Below the pieces are notes generated by a model. It was not told the origin of the DNA. It saw only the letters and a list, made by a program, of their open reading frames with translations, and did not search any database. Source: Nonomuraea polychroma (GTDB lineage: Bacteria; Actinomycetota; Actinomycetes; Streptosporangiales; Streptosporangiaceae). From it: 64,000 nt of DNA. The position numbers and the translations under genes were made by a program. Below are positions 41,100 to 52,936 of this stretch, piece by piece; position 1 is the stretch's first letter, and the number at the start of each line of letters is the position of its first letter. The DNA lies in contig NZ_SAUN01000001.1 in NCBI RefSeq assembly GCF_004011505.1, positions 10,877,501 to 10,941,500 on the forward strand, written 5' to 3'.

Positions 41100-41794
41100 C
41101 CGAATCAGGCGAGGCTCGCACGTCAGCGAGCGAGCCGATCCGCGTGCTGATCGTTGACGATCACGAGCTGATCAGGCGAAGCCTGGCGCTGGCGCTCGCT
41201 GCTGAGCCCGACATCGAGGTGGTCGGTGAGGCGAGCGACGGGCAGGAGGCGGTCGAACTCGCCGATCGCCTCATGCCTGACGTCGCGCTGATGGACGTGC
41301 GCATGCCACGGCAGGACGGGATCGAGGCGGCGAAGGGCATCAAGGCCTCCGTCCCGAGCACCCGCATCATCATGCTGACGGTGAGCGACGAGGAAGAAGA
41401 CCTCTTCGAGGCCATCAAGGCGGGAGCCACCGGCTACCTGCTCAAGGACGTCCAGATCAATGACGTCCCCGCCGCCGTGCGCGGCGTGCACGAGGGCCAG
41501 TCGTTAATCAACCCGGCGATGGCGGCCAAGCTCATCAGCGAGTTCCAGAACATGAGCCGCAAGGAGTCCGAGCGCCCGCCCCAGTTGCCCGTGCCCCGGC
41601 TGACGGACCGCGAGATGGAGGTCCTGCGGCTGGTGGCCAAGGGCATGAACAACCGCGAGATCGCCAAGCAGCTTTTCATCTCCGAGAACACCGTGAAGAA
41701 CCACGTGCGCAACATTCTCGACAAGCTGCAGCTGCACTCGCGGATGGAGGCTGTGGTGTACGCAGTGCGGGAGCGGATGCTGGAGATCACCTAG
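41096..41794 (+). CDS. orphan NarL/LuxR-type response regulator
   Basis: 232 residues from the GTG at 41096. Receiver domain (14-130) with VLIVDDHELIRRSLALALAAEPD and phospho-acceptor Asp67 in ALMDVRMPRQDG; LuxR-type HTH (about 165-230) with LTDREMEVLRLVAKGMNNREIAKQLFISENTVKNHVRNIL. No histidine kinase is adjacent. The gene in this position, between hpf and secA, is conserved in Streptomyces. Its partner kinase and regulon are unknown. Two mini-ORFs are translationally coupled in front of it. Confidence 0.93.
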   Translation: MTESGEARTSASEPIRVLIVDDHELIRRSLALALAAEPDIEVVGEASDGQEAVELADRLMPDVALMDVRMPRQDGIEAAKGIKASVPSTRIIMLTVSDEEEDLFEAIKAGATGYLLKDVQINDVPAAVRGVHEGQSLINPAMAAKLISEFQNMSRKESERPPQLPVPRLTDREMEVLRLVAKGMNNREIAKQLFISENTVKNHVRNILDKLQLHSRMEAVVYAVRERMLEIT

Positions 41795-41966
41795 GCGGGG
41801 CTGGTCTTCGGCAGGCTACGAGCGCAGCCGATCCCAGTCCCGCGGACCACGTCGGTGCCGAGCGGCTCCCGCGTCTCGGCAGCACTGTGCCCGTCTCAGC
41901 AGCCCTGTGCCGTTGGGCGGCGCGCTCCCCGCCGCCCACACTCAGTCGACGATCTCCGATCGTGGG

Positions 41967-43166
41967 TCACTTCACTGTGCCGGCCGCGTTCAGGATCGGC
42001 ACGAGCTCCGGCGGGTCGGCGCGTTCGACACGTACGGCGTCGCAGCCCACCCACTCGGCCGCCGACCACAGGGCGTCCGCTAACGCGTCGGCCCACTTGG
42101 CGGGGGACAGGCCGGGCTCCAGGCTGACCTGCCGGGCCACCAGGGTGGCGCCCTCGCGGGCCGGGTCGACGCGGCCGATCAGGCGGCCGCCGGCCAGCAC
42201 CGGCATCGTGAAGTAGCCGTGGACGCGCTTGTGCTTGGGAACGTAGAGCTCCAGCGTGTACGTGAAGCCGAAGACCCGCTCGGTGCGGCCGCGGTGCCAG
42301 ATGAGCGAGTCGAACGGCGACACCAGTGTCGTGCGGTGCCGGCCGCGCGGCTCGGACTCCAGGGCCGCGGGATCCGCCCACGCGTTGGCCTGGCCCTTCT
42401 TGCCAGGCCAGCCCGCGACGGTCACCGGCGTCAGGCCGGCCGCGCCGCTGAGCAGCGCCTCGTCGAGTATCGCCGCGAAGCGGCCCTTGAGCCGCAGGAA
42501 GTCGATCAGGTCGGTCCTGTTGGCCACGCCCAGCGAGCGGCCGGCGATCGCGGCCAGGCGGACGATGCACTCCTCGTCCGTCAGGTCCTCGGCCAGGAGG
42601 CCGGCCGGGACGACGCGATCGGCCAGGTCGTAGACGCGGCGCCAGCCGACGCGGCGGCTGCAGACCAGCTCGCCGATGTCCAGCAGCCACTCCAGGCCGA
42701 TCTTGGAGTCCGACCAGTCCCACCACGGGCCGCCGTTCTTGGCGCCGCCCACGTCGGAGGTCATCAGCGGGCCCGACTCGCGCACCTGATCCAGGAGCTT
42801 CTCCACGTTGTCGGGGACCTCGTGCCAGCGGAACTTCCGCTCGCGATAGGCGCGGCGCCGGAACGCGTAGAGCGGCCAGTGCTCGATGGGCAGGATGCAG
42901 GCGGCGTGGCACCAGTATTCGAAGCTTTGGGCGGGGTTGTGCCAGTAGGCCCGCTCGACCTTGGACCTGCCGACGGCGCCGAGGCGGGCGTAGGCGACCA
43001 GCTCGTGGGAGCGGGCAAGGACCGAGATCGTGTCGAGCTGCACGGCGCCCAGCCTGCGCAGCATGCTGTGCACCCCGCCCTTGCGCGCGTCGGCGCCGAG
43101 GAGACCTTGTGAGCGCAGGATGATCCGGCGTGCCTCGTCGGTCGTCAGGTCGGTCGGAGTGGTCAT
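41967..43166 (-). CDS. winged-helix YcaQ-like protein (HTH_42), putative interstrand-crosslink DNA glycosylase
   Basis: 399 residues. The YcaQ/AlkZ family excises bulky or crosslinked bases; the catalytic Q-x-D or Q-x-Q motif is visible as AVQLDTISVLARSHELV (Gln43, Asp45). Other family segments are FEYWCHAACILPIEHWPLYAFR, SPFDSLIWHRGRTERVFGFTYTLELYVPKHKRVHGYF and PVLAGGRLIGRVDP. Glycosylase activity is inferred from E. coli YcaQ and Streptomyces AlkZ; this paralogue may act on other lesions. It is leftward, separated from the orphan regulator by 172 bases with no gene. Confidence 0.85.
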   Translation of the reverse strand: MTTPTDLTTDEARRIILRSQGLLGADARKGGVHSMLRRLGAVQLDTISVLARSHELVAYARLGAVGRSKVERAYWHNPAQSFEYWCHAACILPIEHWPLYAFRRRAYRERKFRWHEVPDNVEKLLDQVRESGPLMTSDVGGAKNGGPWWDWSDSKIGLEWLLDIGELVCSRRVGWRRVYDLADRVVPAGLLAEDLTDEECIVRLAAIAGRSLGVANRTDLIDFLRLKGRFAAILDEALLSGAAGLTPVTVAGWPGKKGQANAWADPAALESEPRGRHRTTLVSPFDSLIWHRGRTERVFGFTYTLELYVPKHKRVHGYFTMPVLAGGRLIGRVDPAREGATLVARQVSLEPGLSPAKWADALADALWSAAEWVGCDAVRVERADPPELVPILNAAGTVK

Positions 43167-43475
43167 GTCTGCGTCCGTCCAGGGCGATGCATGCGTGCAA
43201 TGTAGCGCCGCACACCGACAAAACGCCGCCGGGAGCGCCGCCCTGGTCGGCCCGTCCGAGGGAGGGTCGCAGCCGGCTCAGGCGTCCCACGGTGGTGACG
43301 GGCCGGTCTGGGGCGGGGCGGCGGCCCTGCGGCGGCGGCTCTGGGGCGGCCGGTGGCGCGGCGTTAGGTCGTGGGGCGGCGTGCAACGGGTGGTGATGGC
43401 GGAGGATGCGGGTCGGGGGTGGGGAACGCAAAGGCGGGCAGCCGATGAGATCGGTGCCCGCCTGTGAAGCTCGGT
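43167..43475. other. intergenic region between YcaQ-like and small membrane protein genes
   Basis: 309 bases of very GC-rich sequence with runs such as GGCGGCGGCTCTGGGGCGG. No conserved ORF or strong hairpin was seen; presumably it holds the YcaQ promoter at its left end and the 3' end of the following gene at its right. Confidence 0.35.
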
Positions 43476-43736
43476 TCAGCGGTGGTCTTCGGCGCGCATG
43501 CCCACCCTCGGCGCGTCGATCACGACGTCAGTGAAGATGTCGAAGACGAGAGCGAGGATGCCGCCCACGACGAAGACTCCGACGCCGACCCAGATGAGCG
43601 TCCAGCTGGTGGCGGTCAGCCCGAAGCCGGCGACGGTGAATCCGACGATCATGATCGTCACCGCCAGCCACGAAGACGCCCGCCCGCCGTGGCTGCCGAG
43701 ATTCTCCGTGTGCTCCGACTTCTTCCCCTCAACCAT
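43476..43736 (-). CDS. small membrane protein, HGxxPAAW/DUF6704 family
   Basis: 86 residues. The N-terminal HTENLGSHGGRASSWLAV fits the small actinobacterial HGxxPAAW-type motif, followed by two helices (about 22-44 and 48-68). Function unknown. Ribosome site GGAAGGGAAGG lies before the ATG. It is divergent from secA. Confidence 0.82.
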   Translation of the reverse strand: MVEGKKSEHTENLGSHGGRASSWLAVTIMIVGFTVAGFGLTATSWTLIWVGVGVFVVGGILALVFDIFTDVVIDAPRVGMRAEDHR

Positions 43737-43960
43737 GACAAATCCTTCCCTTTGCCGGTTATGCCGCTATTGATGCGGACCGGCGCTCAACCGGCATACC
43801 CTCTGCCTTGCCCCTATTCTCCCAGACGTGTACCGCGCCCTCGTCGGCACGGTGGCTGTGTCTGGTTGCCGAACCGCCTACGATGGCAACGGGGAAGTTT
43901 GTCTCGGCCTCTCCTCCTGGCGACGCCGCCGGGGTAGACCTGCGAGGAGCTTTACATAAA

Positions 43961-46750
<2,790 letters not shown>

Positions 46751-46765
46751 CCCGCCGATCGCCAG

Positions 46766-46800
46766 GACCCCCGCCTTCACCAGCCAAGAAGGCGGGGGTC
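46766..46800. terminator. bidirectional terminator between secA and DUF6459 gene
   Basis: A perfect 12-bp stem (46766-46777 with 46789-46800) with an 11-base loop follows the secA stop. TTCGTT follows on the plus strand. Because the next gene is convergent, it can end both transcripts. Confidence 0.9.
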
Positions 46801-46809
46801 TTCGTTGTG

Positions 46810-47199
46810 CTACGCGGTCTCGAAATCGGTGCACAACCAGTGGACGCCGCGGCGTTCCAGCCGTACGGCGAGGACGTGGTTACGCTCGCCGCAGTGGACG
46901 AGCACGCACATCTCGACGGCTCCGTCGCGGGGTTCCTTCACGTGCATGCTCCCGGCGAACGGTGTGCGGCTCGTCTGGATCATTCGTCCCGCCTTGAGCA
47001 GCTCGCGGTAGGCCCGGGACGTGAGCCGGTCGGCCAGAGTCTCCGGGGCACGCCGGCCCGCGAGCACCTCGGCCAGGGCCTGCCCGAAGTGGCGCAGCTT
47101 GCGCTCGTCCGGCGCGGCGCCGGGCGGTCCCCATATCAAGGGCTGGCCGTCCAGGGCCAGGGCTCCGTCGACCTGCGGGTTGTTCGGTGCTGCCGACAC
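46810..47199 (-). CDS. Rv3235-like (DUF6459) protein
   Basis: 129 residues from a GTG at 47199 preceded by GGAGGAC. Conserved pieces are RKLRHFGQALAEVLAGRRAPETLADRLTSRAYRELL, MIQTSRTPFAGSMHVKEPRDGAVEMCVLV and the end RRGVHWLCTDFETA, typical of the small Rv3235 family. These proteins are conserved downstream of secA in actinobacteria; function unknown. Confidence 0.88.
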   Translation of the reverse strand: MSAAPNNPQVDGALALDGQPLIWGPPGAAPDERKLRHFGQALAEVLAGRRAPETLADRLTSRAYRELLKAGRMIQTSRTPFAGSMHVKEPRDGAVEMCVLVHCGERNHVLAVRLERRGVHWLCTDFETA

Positions 47200-47378
47200 G
47201 TGTCCTCCACAATTCCGGGGGGCGGAGAATGAATCGCTATAAAGAGTTTTCGGCTCGGCTCCGATATACGGGAGCCGCCAGCTTCCATGGTTTCCGTGCC
47301 TTTTTGTGGCTTTCGGCGAGGAAAGTGATAGGCGAGTTGGGTCCCGTCGTCGTCGTTCTGGTCGGGGGCTGACGGGCG

Positions 47379-48653
47379 CTATGTGTCGCCCGTAACCTCA
47401 CGGCCTGGCGTGGGCAGGTTCAGCGTGCGGATGAGCACCGAAAAGATGACGTAATAGATGAAGAAATAAGCGATCCCGAACGCGATGATCAGGCCCAGGC
47501 CGTGCGTGTTCGACTTGCTGGCGTTCAGCAGCAGATCGATGGCCCCGCCCGAGAAGGTGAAACCCAGGCGGGCGCCGAGCTCGGCCATCAGCGCCATCGA
47601 CAGTCCCGTCAGCACGGCGTGCACGACGAAGAGCACCGGCGCCACGAAGATGAAGGCGAATTCCAGCGGCTCGGTGATCCCGGTGATGAACGCCGTCAGA
47701 CCGGCTGAGAGCATGATGCCCCCGACCGGGCGGCGGCGGTCGGGCGGGGCGGCTCCCCATATCGCGATGGCCGCACCCAGCAGGCCGAACATCATGACAG
47801 GGAAGAAACCGGTCATGAAAATGCCCGCGCCTTGTTCACCGGCGAAATAGCAGTTCAGGTCCCCGGCCGCATTGCGGATCGCGCCGTTGACGCCCGCGTG
47901 GCACTCCGGGAGCGTGAACCAGACGATGGTGTTGAGGAAGTGGTGCAGGCCCACGGGGATGAGCAGTCGGTTGGCGACGCCGTAGATGCCGGTGCCGACG
48001 GCGCCGTGAGCCGAGAGCCAGTCGCCCGCCGCGGTGAGCCAGTCGCCGACCGGGCGCCACAGCAGGCCGAAGAGCACGCCCAGGAGCAGGGCGGCGACGG
48101 CGGTGACGATGGGGACCGAGCGGCGGCCGCCGAAGAAGGCCAGCCACGACGGCAGTTTGACCCGGTAGAAGCGCTGCCACAGCAGGGCGGCCGTGATGCC
48201 GATGACGATGCCGCCCATGACGCCCGTCGGGTTCTGGGCGCCGACGTTGACCGTACGGGTGCCGTCCTGGAGCACGAGGAGGACCTTGTCGTGAACGGCG
48301 CCTTCGCCCGCGTCGAAGAACAATGTCTTGGTGACGCGGTCGAAGACCAGGTAGCCGACCACGGCGGCCAGGGCAGTGGTGCCGTCGGCCTTGCGGGCGA
48401 AGCCGATCGCCACGCCCACGGCGAACAGCAGCGGCAGGTTCTCGAAGAGGGCGCCGCCGGCGGCCGCCAGCACCTTCGCCACGGGGAGCAGCCAGGGCAG
48501 CACGCCGCCCAGGCCGTTCGCGCCGAGGAGGTCGTCCTGGCCGAAGCGGAAGAGCAGGCCGGCGGCGGGCAGGACGGCGATGGGCAACATGAGCGAGCGG
48601 CCGATGCGCTGCAGCACGGCGAAGGTCGCCGGCCAGGCCGAGCCCTCGCCCAT
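47379..48653 (-). CDS. PTS EIIC permease, GlcNAc/glucose family (copy 2)
   Basis: 424 residues, membrane subunit of a GlcNAc-type PTS permease without fused EIIB domain. About ten helices; conserved FENLPLLFAVGVAIGFARK (family start of the sugar pocket), GLHHFLNTIVWF and FITGITEPLEFAFIFVAPVLF, the GITEPLE motif being the signature. Its phosphate must come from a separate EIIB (52191). A 7-bp hairpin (48694-48700 with 48708-48714) separates it from the upstream EIIC. Sequence is closely related to that copy, suggesting duplication; the extracellular insert differs (around VNGAIRNAAGDLNCYF). Confidence 0.92.
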   Translation of the reverse strand: MGEGSAWPATFAVLQRIGRSLMLPIAVLPAAGLLFRFGQDDLLGANGLGGVLPWLLPVAKVLAAAGGALFENLPLLFAVGVAIGFARKADGTTALAAVVGYLVFDRVTKTLFFDAGEGAVHDKVLLVLQDGTRTVNVGAQNPTGVMGGIVIGITAALLWQRFYRVKLPSWLAFFGGRRSVPIVTAVAALLLGVLFGLLWRPVGDWLTAAGDWLSAHGAVGTGIYGVANRLLIPVGLHHFLNTIVWFTLPECHAGVNGAIRNAAGDLNCYFAGEQGAGIFMTGFFPVMMFGLLGAAIAIWGAAPPDRRRPVGGIMLSAGLTAFITGITEPLEFAFIFVAPVLFVVHAVLTGLSMALMAELGARLGFTFSGGAIDLLLNASKSNTHGLGLIIAFGIAYFFIYYVIFSVLIRTLNLPTPGREVTGDT

Positions 48654-48693
48654 CGCCGCACCCGCCCCCGCTCGGTGATCCGTTCGCGGGGGA

Positions 48694-48714
48694 CTGGTGG
48701 GTTCCTACCACCAG
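48694..48714 (-). terminator. hairpin between the two EIIC genes
   Basis: CTGGTGG at 48694-48700 pairs with CCACCAG at 48708-48714, with a 7-base loop. No clear T-run on the minus strand; it may attenuate rather than stop read-through from the first to the second EIIC. Confidence 0.4.
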
Positions 48715-48736
48715 GGTCCGACGGGAAAACCGGGCT

Positions 48737-50065
48737 CTAGGGGGAGCCCCGGCTGGTCTCGCCGGAGTCGACGTCGGGCTCCGGCTCCCGGCCCGGGGTC
48801 ATGATGTCGAGCCGGCGGATCAGGAAGGTGAACACCACGTAGTAGACCGCGCCGTAGATCACGCCGAGCAGCAGGATGCCCGGCAGGTTCTCGGTGTTGG
48901 ACTTGCTGGCGTTCAGCAACATGTCGAGCAGCCCGGCCGAGAACCCGAAGCCCAGTTGCCCGCCGATCAGCGTGGTCAGCGCCATGGCGAGGCCGGTCAG
49001 CACGGCATGCACGGCGAACAGCAGCGGCGCCACGAAGATGAAGGCGAACTCGATCGGCTCGGTGATGCCCGTCACGAACGACGCCAGCGCCGCCGACAAC
49101 ATGATGCCGCCCACGGTGGCGCGCCGGTGTTTGGGGGCAGCCCGCCACATGGCCAGGGCGGCGGCCGGCAGGGCGAACATCATGATCGGGAAGAAGCCGG
49201 CCATGAACTGGCCGGAATGGGGCGCGCCGCCGAAGTAGCAGTTCCAGTCGCCGCCGAGCACGCGGCCGCCCACGTCGCACTGCGGGACGACGTACCAGAC
49301 GACGGAGTTGACGAAGTGGTGCAGGCCGAGCGGGATGAGCAGGCGGTTGATCAGACCGTAGATGCCGGTCCCGATGGGGCCGATCGCGGTCAGGGCCTCG
49401 CCGCCGTGCCGGATCCATTCGCCGATCACCGGCCAGAGCCAGCCGAAGAGCACGCCGATGACCAGCGCCACGATGGAGGTGATGATCGGCACGAACCTGC
49501 GCCCGCCGAAGAACGCCAGCCAGGACGGGAGCTTGATCCGGTGGAAGCGTTGCCAGAGGAGCGCGGCGACCAGGCCCATCACGATGCCGCCGAGCACCTT
49601 GGTGGGGTTCTGCATGCCGTAATTGATGATCTCTACGACGCCCTGGTCCTGGACCTCCTTGATGGAGACGGTGTCCCTGATGCGGGAGCCGAAGAACATG
49701 ACCTTGGTGACGCGGTCGAAGACCAGATAGCCGACCACGGCGGCGAGGGCGGTGCTGCCGTCGGCCTTGCGGGCGAAGCCGATCGCGACGCCCACCGCGA
49801 ACAACAACGGCAGGTTCTCGAACAATGCCGCGCCGGCCGCGGCCAGCACTTCGGCGACCTGGTTCATCCAGGCGAAGCCCGCCACGTCGGCCAGCCCGCC
49901 CGGCTCGCCGCCGTTGGAGCCGAGCATGTCGGGTTGCCCGAAGCGCAGCAGCAGAGCGGCCGCGGGCAGGGCGGCGATGGGCAGCATCAGGGAGCGGCCC
50001 AGCCGCTGGAGCACGGTCATGATGCGCGCGAACGGCGAGGGCCGGGCGGCGGCGGTCTCGTTCAC
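48737..50065 (-). CDS. PTS EIIC permease, GlcNAc/glucose family (copy 1)
   Basis: 442 residues with the same layout as its neighbour: FENLPLLFAVGVAIGFARK, GLHHFVNSVVWYVVP and FVTGITEPIEFAFIFVAPLLF. It lacks fused EIIA or EIIB, as in Streptomyces NagE2. It lies 39 bases after the DasR-like gene and may be in its transcript. Having two EIICs that share one EIIB suggests either GlcNAc plus a second amino sugar or glucose; substrates cannot be told from sequence. Confidence 0.93.
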   Translation of the reverse strand: MNETAAARPSPFARIMTVLQRLGRSLMLPIAALPAAALLLRFGQPDMLGSNGGEPGGLADVAGFAWMNQVAEVLAAAGAALFENLPLLFAVGVAIGFARKADGSTALAAVVGYLVFDRVTKVMFFGSRIRDTVSIKEVQDQGVVEIINYGMQNPTKVLGGIVMGLVAALLWQRFHRIKLPSWLAFFGGRRFVPIITSIVALVIGVLFGWLWPVIGEWIRHGGEALTAIGPIGTGIYGLINRLLIPLGLHHFVNSVVWYVVPQCDVGGRVLGGDWNCYFGGAPHSGQFMAGFFPIMMFALPAAALAMWRAAPKHRRATVGGIMLSAALASFVTGITEPIEFAFIFVAPLLFAVHAVLTGLAMALTTLIGGQLGFGFSAGLLDMLLNASKSNTENLPGILLLGVIYGAVYYVVFTFLIRRLDIMTPGREPEPDVDSGETSRGSP

Positions 50066-50104
50066 CGGGCGTTCCTCCGGGGGTGGGAACTCGGCGAGGG
50101 GCCC

Positions 50105-50845
50105 TCAGCCCCGTCTTACCGGCATTTCCAGAATGGTGCGCAGCTGGTAGCGGTCGGCGCGATAGGTGGACACGCCCAGCTCCGCGCAGACGCCGCCGGA
50201 GAACGACCTGCGCTGCAGCAGCAGCACGGCGCCGCCCCGCGGCAACTTCAGCAGGTCGGCGTCGCTCGGGTCGGCGATGCCGCCGTCGATGGTGAGCTCG
50301 CCGGCGTCCATGACGAGGCCGTAGTGGCTCTCCAGCAGCTCGTACAGCGACTTGTCGGACAGGTTGTGCTCGGCCAGGTCCGGGGCGAGCTTGACCGGGA
50401 TGTGGGCCCGCTCGATGGACAGCGGCTCCCCGTCGGCCGTACGCAGCCGCTCGATGAAGTGCACCTCCTCGCCGGGCTGGATCCCCAGCTCCTTGGCGAG
50501 GTGGGCGCTGGCGCGCACGACCCTCCTGTCGAGGTCGCGTGAGCCGGGAACCATGCCCCGGGCCCTCATGTCGTCGGTGAACGACGTCAGCTGCAGTGCC
50601 AGCTCGATCTTCGGCCGCGCCACGAACGTGCCCTTGCCCGGCACCCGGTGCAGGCGGCCCTCGGACACGAGGTGGTCGACGGCCTGCCGCACGGTCATGC
50701 GGGAGAGGCCGAAGCGCTGGCACAACTCGCGCTCGGACGGGATGGCGGCGCCGATGCTGAGCTCGTCGCTGTCGATGAGGTCCAGCAGGATCTCGCGAAG
50801 CTGGAAATATTTCGGCACCGGACTGTCCGGATCGATGTGTGCCAC
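50105..50845 (-). CDS. dasR: GntR/HutC-family regulator, DasR-like
   Basis: Likely repressor of amino-sugar uptake genes, released by glucosamine-6-phosphate (by analogy to Streptomyces DasR). 246 residues from a GTG at 50845 with GGGGAGG four bases upstream; an upstream start at 50875 is less likely. Winged helix: SERELCQRFGLSRMTVRQAVDHLVSEGRLHRVPGKGTFVA. The effector domain (about 80-246) has SFTDDMRARGMVPGS, FIERLRTADGEPLSIERAHIP and LLLLQRRSFS typical of UTRA. Divergent from the SIS gene across a strong dre-like palindrome. Confidence 0.88.
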   Translation of the reverse strand: MAHIDPDSPVPKYFQLREILLDLIDSDELSIGAAIPSERELCQRFGLSRMTVRQAVDHLVSEGRLHRVPGKGTFVARPKIELALQLTSFTDDMRARGMVPGSRDLDRRVVRASAHLAKELGIQPGEEVHFIERLRTADGEPLSIERAHIPVKLAPDLAEHNLSDKSLYELLESHYGLVMDAGELTIDGGIADPSDADLLKLPRGGAVLLLQRRSFSGGVCAELGVSTYRADRYQLRTILEMPVRRG

Positions 50846-50891
50846 GCATCCTCCCCTCGTGCATACCTGGGTCATAGGTTATGGTTCGTAC

Positions 50892-50913
50892 TGGTCTAGT
50901 CCGGACTAGACCA
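50892..50913. promoter_or_regulatory. DasR operator (dre-like), near-perfect 22-bp palindrome
   Basis: TGGTCTAGTCC at 50892-50902 is followed by its exact reverse complement at 50903-50913. Each half-site carries TGGTCTAG, the core of the known DasR element (TGGTCTAGACCA). It lies between divergent dasR and SIS genes, so it should autoregulate dasR and control the SIS gene. The longer palindrome resembles two overlapped dre sites. Confidence 0.82.
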
Positions 50914-50957
50914 CATCATGCGAAAGACGGTCAAGTCCGAAGGGGAACGAGCCCACG

Positions 50958-51992
50958 ATGACCACGAAGATGCGCAGCGAGATCGCCGAGCAGCCGGCCG
51001 CGCTGCGGGCCACGCTGGACTCCCTGCTTCCCAGGACCGACGAGGTGAGAGCGGTGGGCGAGCGCACTCGCCAGCTGCTGTTCATCGCGCGCGGCACCTC
51101 CGACAACGCAGCAGTTTACGGCCGCTATCTGGTCGAAGCGCACACGGGACGGCTGGCCGCTCTGGCCGCTCCGTCGATCGCGACCACGTACAAGCGCAAG
51201 CTGGACCTGGACGGCGTGCTGGCCGTGGCGATCTCGCAGTCGGGGCGGACCGAGGAGATCGTCGAGACGCTGGCCTGGGCCAAGGACTGCGGCGCGGCGA
51301 CGGTCGGCATCACCAACGGGGGGCCGGACAGCCCGCTCGCGCAGGTCGCCGACGTGGCTCTGTGCACCGAGGCGGGGGAGGAGAAGGCGGTTCCCGCGAC
51401 CAAGACGTACACGACGCAGTTGGCCGCGCTGGCAGTGCTCGCGCTCGGGCTGGGCGCCGACGTGGACGTGGCCGAGCTGCTGCGGGTGCCCGAGGCGGTG
51501 GAGAAGCTGATCGCCGAGCCGGGTGACGTGGAGGCGGTGGTCGAGGGGCTGCTGGACAAGCCGGGCGTGGTGGTCTCCGGGCGCGGGCTGGCGTTCTCGA
51601 CGGCGCTGGAGACGGCGCTCAAGCTCAAGGAGGCCTGCTACCTGCACGCCATGGGCCTGTCGTACGCCGACCTGCTGCACGGCCCCATCGCCGTGGTCGA
51701 CGCCGACACCCCGGCGCTGCTGGTCGCCGCCGAGAACAGCCCGACGCTGTCCGGTACGGTCGCGCTGGCCGAGCGGGTGGTGGCCGCGGGGGCGGCGGCG
51801 TACACGATCGGTGGCGGGGAAGCGCTCGCCCGGGCCGGCACGGCCGCGCTCAACGGCCCCGACCTGCCCGAATGGGTGGCGCCGATGGGTCTGATCATCC
51901 CGGGGCAGTTGCTCACCGAGGCTCTGGCCCGCCGGCTCGGCATCGACCCCGACGCGCCGCGCGGCTTGAACAAGGTCACCCAGACCGACTGA
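50958..51992 (+). CDS. SIS-domain protein, glucosamine-6-phosphate deaminase (NagB-II) or isomerase candidate
   Basis: 344 residues with two SIS lobes: LFIARGTSDNAAVYGRYLVE and AISQSGRTEEIVETLAWAK (lobe 1), VVVSGRGLAFSTALETALKLKE and DLLHGPIAVVD (lobe 2), as in the isomerase half of GlmS but with no glutaminase domain. Such proteins encoded with PTS and dasR genes deaminate glucosamine-6-phosphate (NagB-II) or catalyse ketose/aldose isomerisation. Divergent from dasR across the dre site, so likely induced by GlcNAc. No nagA deacetylase is in the window. Confidence 0.82.
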   Translation: MTTKMRSEIAEQPAALRATLDSLLPRTDEVRAVGERTRQLLFIARGTSDNAAVYGRYLVEAHTGRLAALAAPSIATTYKRKLDLDGVLAVAISQSGRTEEIVETLAWAKDCGAATVGITNGGPDSPLAQVADVALCTEAGEEKAVPATKTYTTQLAALAVLALGLGADVDVAELLRVPEAVEKLIAEPGDVEAVVEGLLDKPGVVVSGRGLAFSTALETALKLKEACYLHAMGLSYADLLHGPIAVVDADTPALLVAAENSPTLSGTVALAERVVAAGAAAYTIGGGEALARAGTAALNGPDLPEWVAPMGLIIPGQLLTEALARRLGIDPDAPRGLNKVTQTD

Positions 51993-52190
51993 ATGAGCGT
52001 CTCTGACTGGCTATGGGTGCCAACCGTACCGACGGGCTGCACCCGGCGCCGGTCCGTTGGCGCGTCCCCGTCCGGACGCTGACCCGCCGGCCCCAGGGTC
52101 CGGCGGGTGGGCACGGGGCTGTTACGAGGCGCAACCATTCGATTACCCAGGCCGCCTGTAGCCTGGGTTGGGGAGAGCTAGGGAGGCCGG

Positions 52191-52427
52191 ATGGCGGCGG
52201 ATGTGAACGCGATCATCGCCGGGCTCGGCGGCGTCGACAACATCATCGACATTGAGCCCTGCATCACCCGCTTGCGTACGGAGGTGCACGACGCGTCCAA
52301 GGTGGACCAGGCCGCGCTCAGGGCGGCGGGCGCGCATGGCGTGATGGCCGCGGGGAATGTGGTCCAGGTCGTCGTCGGGCCGGAGGCGGACACGATCGCC
52401 AGCGACATCGAGGACATCATCGGCTGA
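52191..52427 (+). CDS. PTS EIIB, GlcNAc/glucose type
   Basis: 78 residues, the phosphoryl carrier between EIIA and EIIC. Phosphorylatable cysteine is Cys24 in IEPCITRLRTEV. Start ATG at 52191 with GGGAGG before it. A 7-bp hairpin (CCCAGGC 52146-52152 with GCCTGGG 52161-52167) sits just upstream. Free-standing EIIB matches the unfused EIICs on the left. It begins a rightward EIIB-EIIA pair, with 9 bases between the genes. Confidence 0.93.
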   Translation: MAADVNAIIAGLGGVDNIIDIEPCITRLRTEVHDASKVDQAALRAAGAHGVMAAGNVVQVVVGPEADTIASDIEDIIG

Positions 52428-52436
52428 GGCGAGACC

Positions 52437-52883
52437 ATGACGACTGTTCTCGCCCCGGTTGAGGGGGCAGCTGTGGGGTTGGCCGCCGTGCCCGACCCGG
52501 TGTTCTCCGCAGGCATGGTGGGGCCGGGAACGGCGATCGATCCGCTGCGGGGGCCGGGCAAGGCCGTGGCCCCCATAGCGGGAAAAATCATGAAATTGCA
52601 TCCGCATGCGTACGTCATCGTGGGGGACGACGGCAAAGGCGTGCTCGTGCACCTGGGCATCGACACGGTCCAGCTCAAAGGGAAGGGGTTCAAGCTGTTG
52701 GCGGCGGAGGGCGACAGAGTGAGCGCGGGCCAGCCGGTCGTGGCGTGGGACCCGGCGGCGATCGAGGCGGGCGGCCGCTCGCCGGTCTGCCCGGTGGTCG
52801 CGCTCGACGCCCTGTCCGAAGCCGTGACCGGGATGGTTGAAGGCGCCGTGCACGTCGGGGACGAGCTCTTCCAATGGGAATGA
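52437..52883 (+). CDS. crr: PTS EIIA, glucose-type (Crr)
   Basis: 148 residues. Phospho-His is His72 in KGVLVHLGIDTVQLKGKGF, supported by His57 in MKLHPHAYVIV. The fold matches EIIA-glucose: AGKIM and the FKLLAAEGDRVSAGQPVVAWDP strand-turn are conserved. It takes phosphate from HPr and passes it to the EIIB encoded just before. In other bacteria it also regulates carbon uptake; not known here. Confidence 0.94.
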   Translation: MTTVLAPVEGAAVGLAAVPDPVFSAGMVGPGTAIDPLRGPGKAVAPIAGKIMKLHPHAYVIVGDDGKGVLVHLGIDTVQLKGKGFKLLAAEGDRVSAGQPVVAWDPAAIEAGGRSPVCPVVALDALSEAVTGMVEGAVHVGDELFQWE

Positions 52884-52936
52884 ACCCCGGGTTTTTCGAC
52901 ACAATATGCATGGCAGCGCAACCACGCGCGTCCAGC

